From positions 5,518,001-5,582,000 of the forward strand of contig OZ176054.1 of the NCBI GenBank assembly GCA_964247055.1: DNA of 64,000 bases. The letters are read 5' to 3'. Under the pieces are notes generated by a model. The model worked only from the letters and a program-made list of their open reading frames with translations, made no database searches and was not told the DNA's origin. Below, one piece after another: positions 46,701 to 59,872 of the stretch (within the stretch, counting starts at the first letter, position 1; the number at the start of each line of letters is the position of its first letter). The position numbers and the translations under genes were made by a program. This DNA comes from Paragordius varius. Lineage: Eukaryota; Nematomorpha.

Positions 46701-49700
46701 CCCAGGAATCGTATATTGTTTGTGATAACGCACCGATTCACAAGGCGTCGGTGCTTGGAAATTTAAGGGATAGGTGGTTTTTTTACCTCCTTATTCCCCC
46801 TAACTAAATCCAAAGAATGTTTTTCCGTTAATTAAAATTTTGTTATAACAAGGCACCACGGTGCAAAACATATTTATTGCCGAATAAGGCGTTTGTGTGA
46901 GGAACGCAAATCAAAATCGTTAAAAAAATATTTTGAATTTTCAAAAGCTATTTTGTTAAATGTAGCATTAATGACAAAAAAATTAGATAACGAAAATAAT
47001 TAAAAACATGGTTTTTTTGTTGTTTCTCACTAATGTCTTTTTTTCGGCGGTATTTATTACAAATATCTTTATTTCAATATTGTATAATTATTTTGTATTA
47101 TAATGTTGTGATAGTCATGTATATTGTATTTTATCAAAAAAATTTTTTTGTTAAATGGGTATAAACATATGAATGAAAAAAACAAGAGGTTTCTACCATA
47201 GAGCTTTTTTTTCCATTCTTTAACAAATATTTATGCCTATCTAACAAAAAACAAATAAATTTTTGATAAAATTAGTTTGAAAAAATGATATACACAAAGA
47301 ATCTTACAGTAAACAAAAGAATTATTAGAGTAAGGAAAAAAAGAAAATTAAAAAAAAACATGGTCAAAAAATTGTGTAAGTAGAAACAACAGAAACTACT
47401 TATCAAGGGTCGTACATGTCGTAATTATTAGAAGAATCTGTTATTCTAAATTTGAAAAAAAACAAGATGTTGTTGAAATTTTCCTATGAGATATTTTTTA
47501 TAATTTTTTTTGCAAAAACTATAAGTTATCTAGAGTTAATAGGGTAAGAATTTTGATTTATTATCCAATCTACCTGATTAATTTATAACACAAGGTTGAT
47601 ATATAAAAAACTCTGAAAATTTAACTAAACCAGTGAATGGTAAAAGATAGCAACTAATTAAAATTAAATTTTTTTCGCTTGTTAATAGATTTTGCTTTAT
47701 TTTTAATACCATATAAGCTATTGTGTTTACAAATTTAAACATAATACACATTAATTTTTTTGTTCTTGTTACGAAATTATAAAACAAGTTTCATAAAATG
47801 GTGTATATTTATGGTTTGTGTAAAATTATGTGAGATTTACCAATCAATAAAGCGATATAATATGTTTAGATTATTAATAAATTTGTAATTTTTACAGACT
47901 AATTTTATCATATTATCTTTTTGAGTTGTGCTATTAAATACAAAATTAGTCTTTGACAAAAAGTTACTCATAGTCAGCATTTTTGTTTTATTTTAATTAA
48001 TTTTTTTAATTGTTGGTTTGATTCAACTATGCATACAGTATGAGGTGTAAATATACATTGCTAGTTTCAAATATTGCCTGCCAGATAGCATATATGTAGA
48101 AAAGGGCATTATTATTGGATAGTAGCGGTAAAAATCGAAAAAAATAACTATGTGGGTGAATTATATTTCCCTTTGCTTTTTTTGCCAAATTAGGCTTTTT
48201 ATATACCTCTAAACTAAAGGACCAAACTTGAATCTCATCTATAATTTCATATAATATATAGGTTGCAGCCATCATACATAGATTGAGTAAAAAAGAGGCC
48301 GCTCGCAAAGCCATTCTCCTTAATGCTGCCTCTGATGATTTGATTGCTTCCCTTATCAATGCCACGAGTTCATGTTTTAAAGGTAGGTAGTAAAAGGATA
48401 AAATATTAGGGTTTATAAACCATTTACAGTTCCTTAAATACAAAACCACCCTTGAACCATTTAAATTTACCCTAAAAATAAATTATGTGTTTTCGAACTA
48501 ATATAACTCATTATTAATATGAATTATATCTTTATGGCATAGTTTATTATTTTTTAGTATTATTTTAATTTTAAACGAAATTTTATTTTTTAAAAATATA
48601 TAAAAATATAGGTAATTTTTAATCATAAAAAACATATAATTGGTGACTTTGAAGTTCAAGGGTGAATAGAATTGTAAATGGTTATTAGCGTTGGGTCTGA
48701 ACGCTTAGACGGCCTTTAAAAATAACCAATTATATCACTTGATGTAAACGAATAAGATATTGGTTATGTTTAAATTTACTGTAAAAACAGTGAAATTTGA
48801 TTTTTTTCCATCCTTTTTTACAGTTATATACAGGTAATATTATAGTTTGTCTTTTAACACCACATATTTTTTGTTTTTGCAACCCCATAATTTGAAACAA
48901 AACCTTACCGTTATAGGTTTTATTAGAAAAACAAAGGAAATCGGTTTATCAAATATAAAATAAATCTTACCTATACATGACTGTGATTTCATTTATTTAG
49001 TGAACATGATAATACTATAAAGCTATGTAATTGGCATCTTTTATTTTTTCGATTTATAATCTATATTTACATTTATGACATTGATTGACTGGCTAACTGT
49101 ATACAAGCAGTCAGACAGTTATGTCTAACGAAAACCCAAATAATATATTATAAGATTTTGGGAAATAAACGATTTCATCAACAAAATAAAAATCCTTGGC
49201 TATTTAAAAAATTTTAAATTAAATGAGAATATAAATTCATTTTAACATCAATAGTTATGGTTTGAATACACGCTCCAGTATTTTATATGTTTTAATAGTT
49301 AATAGTTAATACATTTTTTATTTTTTTTTCTTTTACTTTCGACAAAGTTTACTAGTTGGTAATCAATTCACATTTTAAAATTCAATTATCCCTAACTTCA
49401 ATAATATTTTTTTATTACAAACTCAATTTTTCAGATTTCAATATAAATAATTTGGTATGATAATAAAATCTATTTTGAACTATGTATGTATAGATGACGG
49501 AAATGGCAATTCAGAGGAGGAGAATGAAATTATGAGATCATTGGTTGGGGCTCTCTATAATATCAGTTATCAAAAACCTGGATTATTAGCCATCTTCAAA
49601 AGTGGCGGTATCCCTGCTTTGGTCCGTTTACTAAGGTAAATAAGTTAAAAATGAAATTATACAGACACAGCGTAAAAACACAAAGACAAATATTTTTTTC

Positions 49701-52700
49701 AAAGACCACAAAATACTTTTTTAAATCCGTTTCAAGGTATAATTCATAGTGTTAAATTGCAAGTATTAAATAGAAATGTAATTTGGAAACACAACCAATT
49801 ATATATTTTACAATTGTAATTTCATAATTATTATAGGAAAAAATAAGAGATTTAAAAAGGTATGTTTGTCTTTTCAAAAGAAAGAATTGTCTTTATGTTC
49901 TAAATTTTTTTCTATATAATTTCAATTTTTACTGTAAGTTTTAACTTTTACGATAAATTCCCATAATGACCAGATGATTAGTATTATATATTTATACCGG
50001 CTTTAAATAAATATTAAAAAACCTGGACTCTGTTTAAAATCAGAAAAGTGGACGACAATCGGCATATGAGCTCATTTATTTATAGGCGCTGAGTATATTT
50101 AAAAAGAAAGGGATTCTTTCTCTTTATTTATAGCATTTTATACTAGTTTATTTTTTTTTCAAAATTATATTCCATAATATTTGTATAGTTCACCGATTGA
50201 AAGTGTGCTGTTTTATGCTATAACAACCATTCATAACTTGCTGCTTCATCAAGAGGGCTCTAAGGCCGTCGTTCGATCCGCAGGTGGAATTCAGAAAATG
50301 GTTATGTTACTTCGGAAAGATAATGTCAAGTTTTTGGCTATCACGACGGATTGCCTACAGATTTTGGCATACGGGAATCCGGAGAGCAAAGTATTTATTC
50401 ATTCCTGTTTTATGCGTTTCTCACAATTTTATTATCTTTTTTATATACATAATTATTTTTTTTGAAAATTAAGCGTTTTTAAATATGCCTACATCATAAA
50501 TTCACTATTCTTTTGATTCATGATAAAGTCAAATAGTATTTAAAGCAAATGTTGAGTTTTTTTTATTATTATAAAAAATTATTATTTAGCTCATAATTTT
50601 GTCGAGCGGAGGGCCACTTGAACTGATTCGCATCATGCGGACTTATAGTTATGAGAAAGTGCTTTGGACAACTTCACGTGTACTCAAAGTTTTATCTGTT
50701 TGTCCCAACAATAAACCTGTTATCTTGCAAGCAGGTTTGAAAACTATAATTTAACTTTTTTTCCATCGCAACTTTTTTAAAAAACTGATTTTGAAAATTT
50801 TCAAACTAAAAAAAATGAAATCTGCCTGTTTGAATAAAATAAGTTATGAGCTAGAGTGATTTTTAACGGACTAATGGCTTGGCGGCTACATTTTGTAAGG
50901 TTTATTTTTATACATGAAGACAGATAATTGCTTTTTTTGTAGAAATTTGCTGTATCTCAAAAAGTATTTAAAATTGAATTTTGTAAAATGCAGGATGAAA
51001 AAGAAAATAAAATTACAAAATTAAAGATTTATATAAGGTTTGATGAATTTTTGGCATAAATCTGTATTTTCTAAAACCCTTCAAAAACCCTAAAAGTAAT
51101 AACATATAGAAGAAGGTTGTATATGTTTTGGCGATAAACAAAAAAATAGGGTTTTAGCCATAATGTTTGAGTAGCAATTATAGTGCATAATTTCATCGAA
51201 TATTAATGTGAAGCTTTGCAACAAATTTGATTTATTCAAAAATCATCTATCTTAAATTTAAAAACAGACAGAGTTGTATGATATTTTAACTTTAAGTCAT
51301 ATTGATTGGACATTAACATTTATTTCAGTCATTTATTCCGATTTCTTTTTTGCCGATTTGAATATTGAGAAAATTACATAGCAGAGTCATTTTAGTTGGT
51401 ATTTTAAATTTTTTTATAATTTTAGACATCTGGGTTGCATTATTATGTTCTTGCCAAGCAACACAAATATAATAAAAATATAAGGAAAAAGCTGCTTTTA
51501 TCTTTTATACTTTTAAAATTTTAACGTTTTCCATGGGGATATTAGATGGTTAATGTAATTTTTTGCGACACTATAACGTAAAAATATTTCGCTAAGTTCA
51601 GTCCAGAATTTCTGTCAATCATCGCAATTAATCTAATCGCATTAAAAAAGTTGGATTCCGGTAATCTCAAACTTTCTATAATTTTGAAAGATGTTGATAT
51701 CTGACATCGTTAAGACAGCTCTTAGTTGTCTTTATTCTAGTAAATGTATGTATGAACATACACTAGCCTCCAAGTCAGAAAGTCAAAAGCCATTAGTCAG
51801 TTTAGAATCATTCTAGCCATAGTATTTAAGTGTTTTTTGTTTTTTAAGTAATTGATAATTATAAACTTCAAACACATTTGATATATCACAAATTTTTTCA
51901 CGATGTTTGATTAGGTGGATTACATGCCTTAGCTATGCATCTCAATAATAGCTCTCATAGATTGGTGCAGAATTGTTTGTGGGCCATTCGAAATCTTTCA
52001 GACGCAGCAACTAGACAGGTTTTCTTTTTACGCCTTTTTAAAGAAAATCAAGTATTAATTTTAAAATATTATGGATCTATTAAATTTACAAACTGTTTTA
52101 AATTTATAATCATTCGTTTGATTGCGAAATTTTTTATATACACACACATGTATAGAAAGTTTTGTGGTATTATTTTTACATAATGTATTTTAGGCAAACA
52201 TGATGTTAAATTTTCTAAAAAAAATGCTAATGTATTGAAAAAAACATAAATCAGTCTGACCATATACATTCATGTATCCTTTATATTATCAAAATATTTT
52301 CTTTCGTTAAATGGGTATAAATATTTGTTAAAGAATGGAAAAAAAGAAAACCTCTATGGTATTAACAATATCATATTCATCAAAAAAGTATATAAAGCTC
52401 TTGTTTTTTAACGAAAGAAAATAATGTTTTGATAAAATAAAGGATGCATGACTGTTGAATCAATCTTAATCAAAATTATTTATTTTATCATAGGAAAATA
52501 TGGATGGATTATTGCAAACTTTGATTCGGCTTTTATGTTGTACCGACATAAATTTTGTTATCTGCGCAGCTGGAATACTGAGTAATTTTACTTGTAACAA
52601 TCAAAACAATAAAGCTGTTTTGTATGCTTTTAATGGTATACCAGCATTGCTTCAAGCCATTCAAACTTACATTGATAGGGAGGAAATTACGGAAACTGCG

Positions 52701-55700
52701 GTATAAAATTTTATTTTTAATCCGATTTCCATAATATATTTATTTATATTTAAGGTGATTTTTTTCATATATTATTGTAACCTTTACCTTTTATATTTCG
52801 TATTACCCAAAATGGGTTGAGGTTTAGGTTAATATTATAGGATTATAACAAATTTATTTTTTCTTGCGTTATTATAACTGCAATATACCACAAAACAGTT
52901 ATATTTTAAACTAAATATATATTTAGAAAAAATCTTTTATTTCAACGTATGTAATATTATACACCACCCTATTAAACTGAAATAAAACAGACAATGCATT
53001 GAATAAAACGCTTATGATATTATGTGAAATAGCTTAGTGCTTGAGTTTAGATTACTATAATTATTATTAATTTATGTATATATGCATATAGGTATGTGCT
53101 TTGCGACACGTTACAAGTCGGCACCCAGAATGCGAAGGAGCCCAAAACGCTGTCCGAGTACACAATGGGATTCCTTTATTGATTAAATTGTTGAATCCAA
53201 ACAGTTCATCATGGTCACTTATAAAGGTTTATTCATCTTTCCTCTCCATATTTTTTTTAAATGAATTATTAGCAATATTATTAACATTTGATTTGTAATA
53301 TTAGGCAGTGATTGGTGTGATAAGGAATATAGCATGTTGCGCATCTAACCATTCAATGTTGCGTGAACAGGGAATTCTGCCTAAGTTGGCACAAATTTTG
53401 GTTCATTGTCATCAAGAAATCCACAAGGTATATATATATATTATAGGAATATAACACCTTTTTCTACAAAAAAAACACGTATACAAACAATACTTTTTCA
53501 TATGAACAATTAAAAAACATTGTTGTTCATTTAATAACGACATTTTTTTCAGTTTAAACCAGCGTTTTTTATTTTACCACTATTTATTTTTCTTTAAAAT
53601 TCATTATTTTAAGCCCACTATTGTTTTCTTATAAATATAATGTTGTGTTTACTAAATGTTGTTTTATATAAAATGCACCCCCTTCTCTTTAAATTTTTAG
53701 TTTAACTCATTTTACTACATTTTTATAAAAATATTGTCAAAATTGAATAATAAAAACAAAACATAAAACTAAGAAATAAATTTTAGACATCCATACTTTT
53801 CTACACTTGTTTTTTTTCTACATAACCTTTATAGTTACGATTGTTTTATCAGTCTGTATTTTTATTTTTAATTATGGGACCCAATATGATATACTAACTA
53901 AAATCATGGTTTAAAATATATGTCTATACACCATGTTTTTAGAGTAAATCTAAGGCAGCGGCTGAATCATCTAACAACAACAATGGAATTCCCCAATGTT
54001 CATCTCCCCTCATGAATAATCCTGATTCATCCACCAGTCCTGCGGCAGCAGTCGGAGGAGGGAATTGTAATTCTAAGATAACTCAAAATCACCACAATTT
54101 GGGCATTATGGAGGAAATTGTGGAAGCTTGTGTCGGTGCTCTTCATGTTTTAGCTCGTGAGGCCATTAACAGAGCTTTCATACGGGAACTGGGAATAATA
54201 CCCATATTTGTGCAGGTAGTATAAGGAATGTATTTAGTAGCTTTTATCCCTTAATTGTACCAGAAAGTCAAGTTTAAGTAAATATTCATTCCTAGTTTTT
54301 TCGTCTTTTTTCGCTTTTAATGAAATTTGTCTTTCCTGCTATTAATGCTATTTGTGGCATCAATTTATGAAAACTATAGTTAATATATAAAAATATATTA
54401 TTATCGCTTTTTTTCTCCCTCTCACTAATGGAATTGGTTCCGGCAATATCTTAATTGAAAACTATCAAAACTTTTTTTCTAACACTATATTTTGTGCCAA
54501 AATAGAGATTTTGATAAGTCTTTGGGTTTTATCATTGATTATTATATATGAAAAGATTTATGATAAATAAATGGAAGGTATTATAATTCCATGATTATAA
54601 ATCATATTTATATCTCTTTAATTATTAAAAATTAGCGTTTGTAAACACATAAGTATGTAATTTTTAATATTTATAATACAAAAAATAATGAGTGTTTAAT
54701 CATTTTATACATCTAATCATATCCTAAAATCTTACATCACAATCCATTTATCATTATCAGCTGTTGTATTCCGAAGCCGAAAACATCCAACGTGTATCAG
54801 CTGGTGTTTTGTGTGAATTGGCGGCCGAACGTGAAGGGGTGGACATGATTGAATCTCAGGGAGCGACGGCCCCTTTAACCACACTACTGCATTCACGGAA
54901 CGAGGGTGTAGGTATAAATACGATGCTTAAATTATTTTTACAAAACACATTTGACTAATTGACAAATATATTTGATTGAATTCTCTCTGATTTATTTACT
55001 CAAAAATCAACCCCTAACATTTCAAAGGAAACCATATTTTACAAACTAGATAGTTGTAAAAATAGAAATTATATAGGGTAAAAACAAATAGCTGAAGATG
55101 ATTTTATGATTTAGAAATATACTGTTTAAGATTGTACCTGTCTTTTGAGTTTTTTACTCACATAACTTTAACCCTCTACAGCAAAATAGTTTTTTTTGTA
55201 GGAAATGTCAAAAATTGGCTTCTGCTGTTATTATTACCAGTGATAAATCAATTAACATCTGTTACAATAGGACATATGAGATTTTTAATATGTCATTTAT
55301 CAATTTATACAAATGATTCATTATCTATATAGCCACATATGTTACCGCTCTCCTGTTTCGTATGTCGGAAGATAAACCATCCGATTACAAAAAACGATTG
55401 AGTGTTGAACTGACCACCTCCCTGTTTAACATGGATTCTCATCAAGTGATTGGGACAAATACACCCCCTTCTCTCATGCCGCCACCCTTGAACAGTGCTG
55501 GCCCTTTAACATCACCTATGATGCCACCAACTCTCCAGAATAATAATATGCAGCAAGGATTCATGAATAATAACTTCCCTGGGAATAACAACAACCTTGG
55601 GATGAATAATAATAGCAACATGATGATGATGTCTTCTTCGGGAGGTGAGGAGAATCTTATATTTATATATAATTTTTATAAAAATTTTAAAGTTTTTATT

Positions 55701-56709
55701 CGTTTTTAACTTTTTTGACGTATTGCAAAATATACATATTTTTTATGGTATATTATAGGTTTGTTGAGGATGTTTTTTTGTTTTTACCATGGTTTTTAAC
55801 ATCGTGTTCACTATAAAAAATTAAGGAAAAAATAAATAAAATATTACATGAATATCATAATTATTAGTCGGTATTTAGCGCATTCAAATTTTTTAATTAT
55901 CCAAAATTTTAAGTAAAATATTGTTCTAGCTCTTTAATGACTTGTTTGTTGCATATAAGAAAATCGGCTTAAAAATTTATATGACTATTTTATTTTATAC
56001 ACAATTTAGCCATTATAGTGCTTACGTAGAAATTTTAAAATTATTTTGTAAAAAAACATTTGACTACTTAAATCAGTTTTTTGTTTATTTTCTTTATATG
56101 CAACGTGTATTTAAAACTACAAAAATTGGTAAACAACCTTTATTACTTTAAAATTTACAACACACTATGTACAGCCTTATCCCGAATTTTTTTTTATCCT
56201 TCTTAACGATCTATCCCCAAAAATGTAATAGAAAAAATTACACTGTTAATTAACAATATGATAAAAATATAAATATATTTCATTCTTAAATCTTTCTTCC
56301 TTTCTTCCCTCAAAATCAAGGAAATGGACCTGTTTACCAACAAGGGCCAACCCCACCTTTACAACATCATCAATCACATCAACAACAACCATTCAGCTAT
56401 CACGGATTAGGAGGCAACAATGTTGGTGCTTTTAATAATGGTGTCGGAGGTGGGCCAAATAATGCATATTCGCATTATCAACCATCCTCTTATGAAGCGA
56501 ATCAGCAAATTCCACCCCTAAACGTGTTTCATCCAATGGGACAACATCAAACTCAACAACAACAACAACAGCTGATTATGCAGTCACCTAATGGAATGGA
56601 TCACATGGTGCCAGTACAATCGACCAATCAGAATCAGCAGCAACAGCAGCAGCAGATGATGATGATGAACAATGGCGGACAACCTTCCTGGTTTGATTCA
56701 GATCTTTAG
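43717..56709 (+). CDS. CTNNB1: Beta-catenin / Armadillo (16 coding exons, 938 aa)
   Basis: Wnt co-activator and cadherin-catenin adhesion protein. Exons: 43717-43857, 43886-43976, 44007-44194, 44630-44722, 48262-48382, 49494-49635, 50189-50390, 50590-50734, 51915-52018, 52494-52700, 53092-53226, 53305-53427, 53943-54215, 54761-54911, 55333-55644, 56321-56709; phases close (2817 nt). Order: GSK3/CK1 phosphodegron [17 protein letters not shown] (human positions 33, 37, 41, 45 are S, T, T, S here); alpha-catenin site [13 protein letters not shown]; Tyr142 context NLINYQDD; twelve Arm repeats with [17 protein letters not shown] (Lys312), [10 protein letters not shown] (Trp383, Asn387) and [11 protein letters not shown] (Asn426, Lys435); [17 protein letters not shown]; and the C-terminal PDZ-ligand-like WFDSDL. 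Adhesion and signalling surfaces both look intact. The tail is Asn/Met/Gln-rich and longer than in human (781 aa total), and the loop in exon 13 is expanded with Asn/Ser/Gly. Introns 1 and 2 are 28 and 30 bp. Confidence 0.98.
45399..47109 (-). mobile_element. Tc1/IS630-superfamily transposon with about 570-bp inverted arms
   Basis: The arms 45399-45987 and 46540-47109 are diverged reverse complements, with ends acaacattataata and tattataatgttgt. The unpaired middle (about 45988-46539) carries the N-terminal half of a transposase on the minus strand. That half holds a helix-turn-helix part at 46271-46029 ([19 protein letters not shown]). The catalytic part at 45968-45678 has [12 protein letters not shown] and [13 protein letters not shown], the IS630/Tc1 DDE signature. 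The right arm repeats the catalytic half in the opposite orientation. The copy is broken by stops and frame changes. It sits in CTNNB1 intron 4. Confidence 0.88.
47114..47276. mobile_element. Small MITE related to the one in CTNNB1 intron 9
   Basis: Imperfect inverted ends tattttatcaaaaaaat and aaatttttgataaaatta. The interior (ttccattctttaacaaatat) is the reverse complement of part of the element at 52271-52449. It abuts the right end of the Tc1-like element. Confidence 0.6.
49640..49940. mobile_element. Intronic MITE copy in CTNNB1 intron 6
   Basis: It begins a few bases after the intron donor (gttaaaaatgaaattatac...) and ends ...ataatttcaatttttactgtaa. The inverted subterminal blocks acaaagacaaatatttttttc and ttgtctttatgttc match the family in BDP1 intron 10 and in the receptor gene. 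Confidence 0.75.
52271..52449. mobile_element. Short inverted-repeat MITE in CTNNB1 intron 9
   Basis: About 40-bp terminal inverted repeats: catgtatcctttatattatc with ttttctttcgttaaa at the left, and the mirrored tttaacgaaagaaaa with ataaaggatgcatg at the right. The element is 179 bp, non-coding, and its middle is shared with the element near 47.1-47.3 kb. Confidence 0.75.
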
Positions 56710-57500
56710 GAGTTGGAATCAATTTACGATACAATAAACTAAAAACTATTTTTTTAGCATTTTTAAAAATATTTTCAACTATATTATCATATATACTTAG
56801 TATATCGTATTTCACAAAAGTTTATACAATAATATATACACATTATCATTTTTATCAAAATTTATTATATTGGTGGGTCAACTTTGGTTCACAAATATAA
56901 AAATTTCAAAAATTAATTTTTTTATAAATTTAGCATCAATAGATAACTTTGACATGCAGCACTTTATAACCAAAATATATATATTCTAATTTATATGTAA
57001 TAGTATTCGTTTATACACTCACACACATTTAATATAATTTTTATGTTGCATTTTTTGCAGATATTTTGGCATGATTTTTATTTAGTGATATTATTGTGAT
57101 TTTTATATTTAGATGTAGACCTTAATCTTAGCTATGTAGCTTTCACAAACTTTATATAAATTTATTTTTTTACCTTTAATAAATAAATTTTTTTGTAATC
57201 AATTATATAACCTATAAGTGTACAAAATAATTATTTTAATTTGAGCCTCTGGAATTATATAAGAGAATAATTTAAAGGATATAATTAAAATCCATTTGAA
57301 TATAGAGAAATTTGGAGTATAATTATAAAAGAGAAAACTTTTAAACATTAAATATAATTAAAAAGAAATTCATGATTAATTAATACTGTAGAAATTTTAT
57401 CTATATAATAGCGGTATAATAATTATTCAATTTTTACCATTCTTTAATTCGTCCTATATCATATAAATTTCGTACTTTTAGATATTTAATTATGAGTAGA
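56710..57500 (+). other. CTNNB1 3' UTR region with poly(A) signal
   Basis: No coding frame. AATAAA occurs at 57179-57184, about 470 bp past the stop, directly overlapping a second one. This is the likeliest cleavage region, though other AT-rich signals cannot be excluded. Confidence 0.5.
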
Positions 57501-57890
57501 ACGTTGTACTTAACACATTCATTTCAGTTTTTTGATTCGAATTGGGGTCTTTGGGGGCCTTATGCCTGTTTAAGACCAAATATTTCTAAAAATATGGAAC
57601 AAATTAACACCTCTGCAAAAGTCACCGAAACATAAAAATTGCATTAAAACAACTTTTAATTTTATCGATTACTTCATGTAAAAATTTAGTCAACATTACA
57701 TGTTTGCATGAGTCAAATACTACTTTTTCTAATGTTAGATGTGATTTATATAAATGAAAAAGCTTTAATTTTAGCTTTAGAATCAAATAAACATGAAATT
57801 TTGCAAAAATGTTCTAAAATAAAAATGGCATCGAAGTAGTTTGATATGAAACTTGTTTTCAAATCTAAATTGTATTTATATATTATGGAT
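57500..57890. repeat. Partial copy of the dispersed repeat (0.1-3.4 kb, 41.7-43.6 kb)
   Basis: Blocks around ttgattcgaattggggtctt, catgcctgttta-like sequence and gcatcgaagtagtttgatat match the other copies in order. Non-coding. Confidence 0.5.
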
Positions 57891-58349
57891 TAAATTTTTC
57901 ATTTAAGTATGAATAAGTATACGTTGCTAGAAAGTTATTAATTTTTTTAGAAATGCTAAAAAAAATTGTCAAAAACAATACTATTACCAAATATATAATA
58001 GAGTGAAACAATATATCTGGTTTATATGATGTTACTGTGTAGATAAAATCATTCACACACGATCTTATGAAAGTTCTGATCCAGCTTATTGAAAAGTTAT
58101 GACTATTTGTTAGCATGTAAAACTATGCGTTGATGTAAAAAAGATAGGTGAATGGATAGAAAATTATTTAAATACCAACTTTGCTACAGTGTAAATTTCA
58201 AAAATAATTTAAATAGTTCTGGGTCTACCCAATCAATGGTATATGACGTGACATATAATTATAATTATTTTTATAATAGTAATATTAATATGAAAAAAAC
58301 AATTATATATATTTTTCAAATTTATGTATTTGTCCCAATAATTTAATGT

Positions 58350-59313
58350 TTTGCGAAATTTTATCAAAAAAGCTTCACAATTTTCTTCTGTATTATGTTT
58401 GACTATTACAATTGCTTTCAAGGTATCTATTGTGAATTACGTTTTTTCCGTAGTCCATATTTTTTATCAACGAAAAAACCCTTTCGGTGGCCGCATTGGT
58501 CCCAGGAGACTTAAAGCTAATTGATTTAACTTTTTAAATTTTCACACCGTAGATTTTGTGTAAAAAATAGCTAACCACCTCAAATCAGTATTTAAATCTT
58601 TTTAGATCCATTCATGTATCTTTTTCTCATCCACGTATAATTTTGAATAACTTGTTTCATCAATTTCATAGTTAGAGCAATTAGAAAAATCATTTTCAAT
58701 ATTTTATGATAATTCAATAACTTTTCGAACAATCAATCGATTTAGGAGAACGCAATTTAGTTCTGTTTTTTCGAATTGCTTTGACCATGCTGTTAAATAA
58801 TCATAACAATTCGTATAAAAAGCTTTTACTTCTTTTAAAAATGTGTTTCTATTGATCACCATTATTGAAATTGTCAGCACAGAAAGCGAAAATCTTCATC
58901 ATTAAATTATTTTTGTTAAATTGTTAATACCGAAGTTATATCGTCGGCCTTTTCATTTTCAATGGATATTATATCTAAAATTTTTGTTTTTGTGCCTTTG
59001 ATATAATGAAAGTAAAGAATTAATATTGGTCCAAAACCCAATTTCATGTATAAATTAGAGCAGAAAATAAAATATTAAAATAAAAAAAGGCCATAGTTTT
59101 TTACCGCAAAAAGAACCATTTATTTTTTATTTTAACAAAGGGTACTCTATGAAATTCTGCAAAAAAATTGTTTAAATAAAAGGTATTTAAGACATATTTA
59201 TAAAAAAAATTATTTTAAAAAGCAGTACAAAAGTCAGCGCAGTACAGGTGCGATTTTTCGAAAACCCAGTACTGTACTGCGAAAAATAGCATATCTGGTC
59301 ACTTAATTTTTAT
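58350..59313 (-). mobile_element. hAT transposase fossil, minus strand
   Basis: Minus-strand frames read KEVKAFYTNCYDYLTAWSKQ (about 58835-58775) and SFKSPGTNAATERVFSLI (about 58525-58465). The latter is the hAT C-terminal dimerisation motif, close to LSLPGTNAATELVFSTVN of the 14.9-18.3 kb element. One end is recognisable at about 59300-59313 as tctggtcacttaa, nearly the TCTGGTCACCTTA end of that element. A small inverted repeat (cagtacaggtgc...cagtactgtactgc) precedes it. The other end was not found. Heavily decayed. Confidence 0.75.
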
Positions 59314-59872
59314 GTATAAATATAAACAAGCCATTTTACAAGCTTGAGTTCACGTTAGAGTTAAAGAACTCAAAATAAATCTTTTATAGGATAGGTTTAT
59401 AAAATTTAATCTCAAAATTCAATATATTATATTATCTATTTTAACGCAAAGTTTAATGCGACTATACTGGACAAATATTCCAGCTCTACATACTTTAATT
59501 TTTTTAACGACAAATCGTTTCGACTTCAAAAATTCAGTTGTCTCAGAAACGTTGTTCCCTCATGAAGAAAAATGTATAAATATATGTTTTTAAAAACATT
59601 GATAATCCAAGTTTTTTTGTGAAAACCGCAATTAAAAAAATCTTGTAATCTTAAAAAAATTATTACGTATAAAAAGTAATATATTATCCGATCGATGACA
59701 TTTTTTTAAAAATAAAACAAATAAAAATCATTTCTTCTGAATAAATTTTAGAATTAATAGAATGTTTATTTGTTTATGAAATATTATTATGATGGCTTAA
59801 AACGAAATTTAGATGAAATTGTAAAAATTGGAATTATTTCACATGTAATTAATTAATATAAATTAATTTTAG

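Larger units (their letters stand above)
44876..47884. repeat. 0.5-kb direct repeats flanking the fold-back transposon in CTNNB1 intron 4
   Basis: The left copy (about 44876-45385) and right copy (about 47311-47884) share long blocks such as 'gggtcgtacatgtcgtaatt', aacaagatgttgttga, aaaactataagttat and 'atggtttgtgtaaaattatg' in the same order and orientation, with several small indels. They flank the Tc1-like element. They may be a segmental duplication, or parts of an older element split by the insertion. They carry no coding capacity that I can see. Confidence 0.8.

Noticed and set aside
44876-47884. LTR element suggested by direct repeats around the Tc1-like insert
   Set aside because: No retroelement coding, primer site or polypurine tract between them. 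The interior is a DNA transposon.
48027-48449. 140-aa minus-strand frame
   Set aside because: It overlaps CTNNB1 exon 5 (48262-48382) on the opposite strand. The plus strand encodes conserved Arm-repeat residues.
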